A DNA stretch of 5,009 nt. It comes from an uncultured bacterium. Lineage in GTDB: Bacteria > Patescibacteriota > Patescibacteriia > Patescibacteriales > UBA12465. The notes under the pieces were generated by a model that was not told the origin of the DNA, did not search any database, and was given only the letters and a program-made list of their open reading frames with translations. The stretch lies in NCBI GenBank assembly GCA_903904095.1, contig CAIVBF010000042.1:1-5009 (forward strand). Reading direction: 5' to 3'. How positions within the stretch are numbered: the stretch's first letter is position 1; every line of letters starts with the position of its first letter. Positions 4,954 to 5,009 of the stretch are shown here, piece after piece. The translations under genes were made by a program, and so were the position numbers.

Positions 4954-5009
4954 TAGTCCCTAGGAGAATCGAACTCCTGTTACCAGGATGAGAACCTGGC
5001 GTCCTAACC
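4954..5009 (-). tRNA. tRNA-Glu (anticodon CUC), 5' part outside the window
   Basis: The visible 3' three quarters on the minus strand include part of the D arm (GGTTAGGAC). The anticodon stem is CCAGG/CCTGG with loop TTCTCAT, giving anticodon CUC (4990-4992), which reads GAG. The variable segment is TAAC, as in bacterial tRNA-Glu. The T arm is AGGAG/CTCCT with a normal TTCGATT loop, and the acceptor 3' strand is AGGGACT. The discriminator is A (4954), followed by CTA, so CCA is not encoded. The unseen 5' strand is predicted to be AGTCCCT. No terminator separates it from the Nudix gene. Confidence 0.92.

Noticed and set aside
1..5009. CRISPR array, insertion sequence or integrated element next to the tRNA genes.
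   Set aside because: No spaced direct repeats, transposase or integrase coding, or duplicated tRNA 3' end were seen.

Overview
This is an AT-rich bacterial window with three tRNA genes, four protein genes and unusually legible transcription signals. It has short intergenic spaces, small tRNA clusters, a PIN-PhoH protein, a stand-alone Nudix hydrolase and two lineage-specific envelope proteins. Only one of the three tRNAs encodes its CCA end. Together these suggest a small-genome bacterium, possibly of the Patescibacteria (CPR) type. That placement is an inference from general style, because no marker gene is present. All four reading frames are open under the standard code, and none ends in TGA.

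Layout, left to right. Positions 1-110 hold a putative leftward promoter whose gene lies outside the window, then a hairpin terminator. Positions 116-352 are a leftward tRNA unit: promoter, leader hairpin, tRNA-Lys(UUU), spacer hairpin, tRNA-Thr(UGU), terminator. From the same 190-bp control region, two tandem rightward promoters face the PIN-PhoH gene (513-2030), which has a near-perfect Shine-Dalgarno sequence. The convergent space at 2031-2142 carries one terminator for each side. Two leftward genes follow: a secreted, beta-rich protein (2143-3162) and, upstream of it, a multi-pass membrane protein (3234-4376). The membrane protein gene has a textbook promoter at 4436-4464. A strong terminator with A- and T-tracts (4474-4506) separates it from a leftward Nudix hydrolase (4529-4939). 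The Nudix gene starts only 14 nt after a tRNA-Glu(CUC) gene that is cut by the window edge.

How the genes may work together: the PhoH-PIN protein is probably an RNA-acting ATPase/nuclease, and Nudix enzymes clean up or turn over nucleotide derivatives. The secreted and membrane proteins may form a two-gene envelope unit of unknown function. No mobile element, CRISPR array or obvious defence island is visible. The most interesting points are the tRNA-Thr with C instead of the near-universal U at position 55, the lysine tRNA and phoH promoters sharing one -35 element, the tRNA-Glu/Nudix junction, and the two unrecognised envelope proteins.
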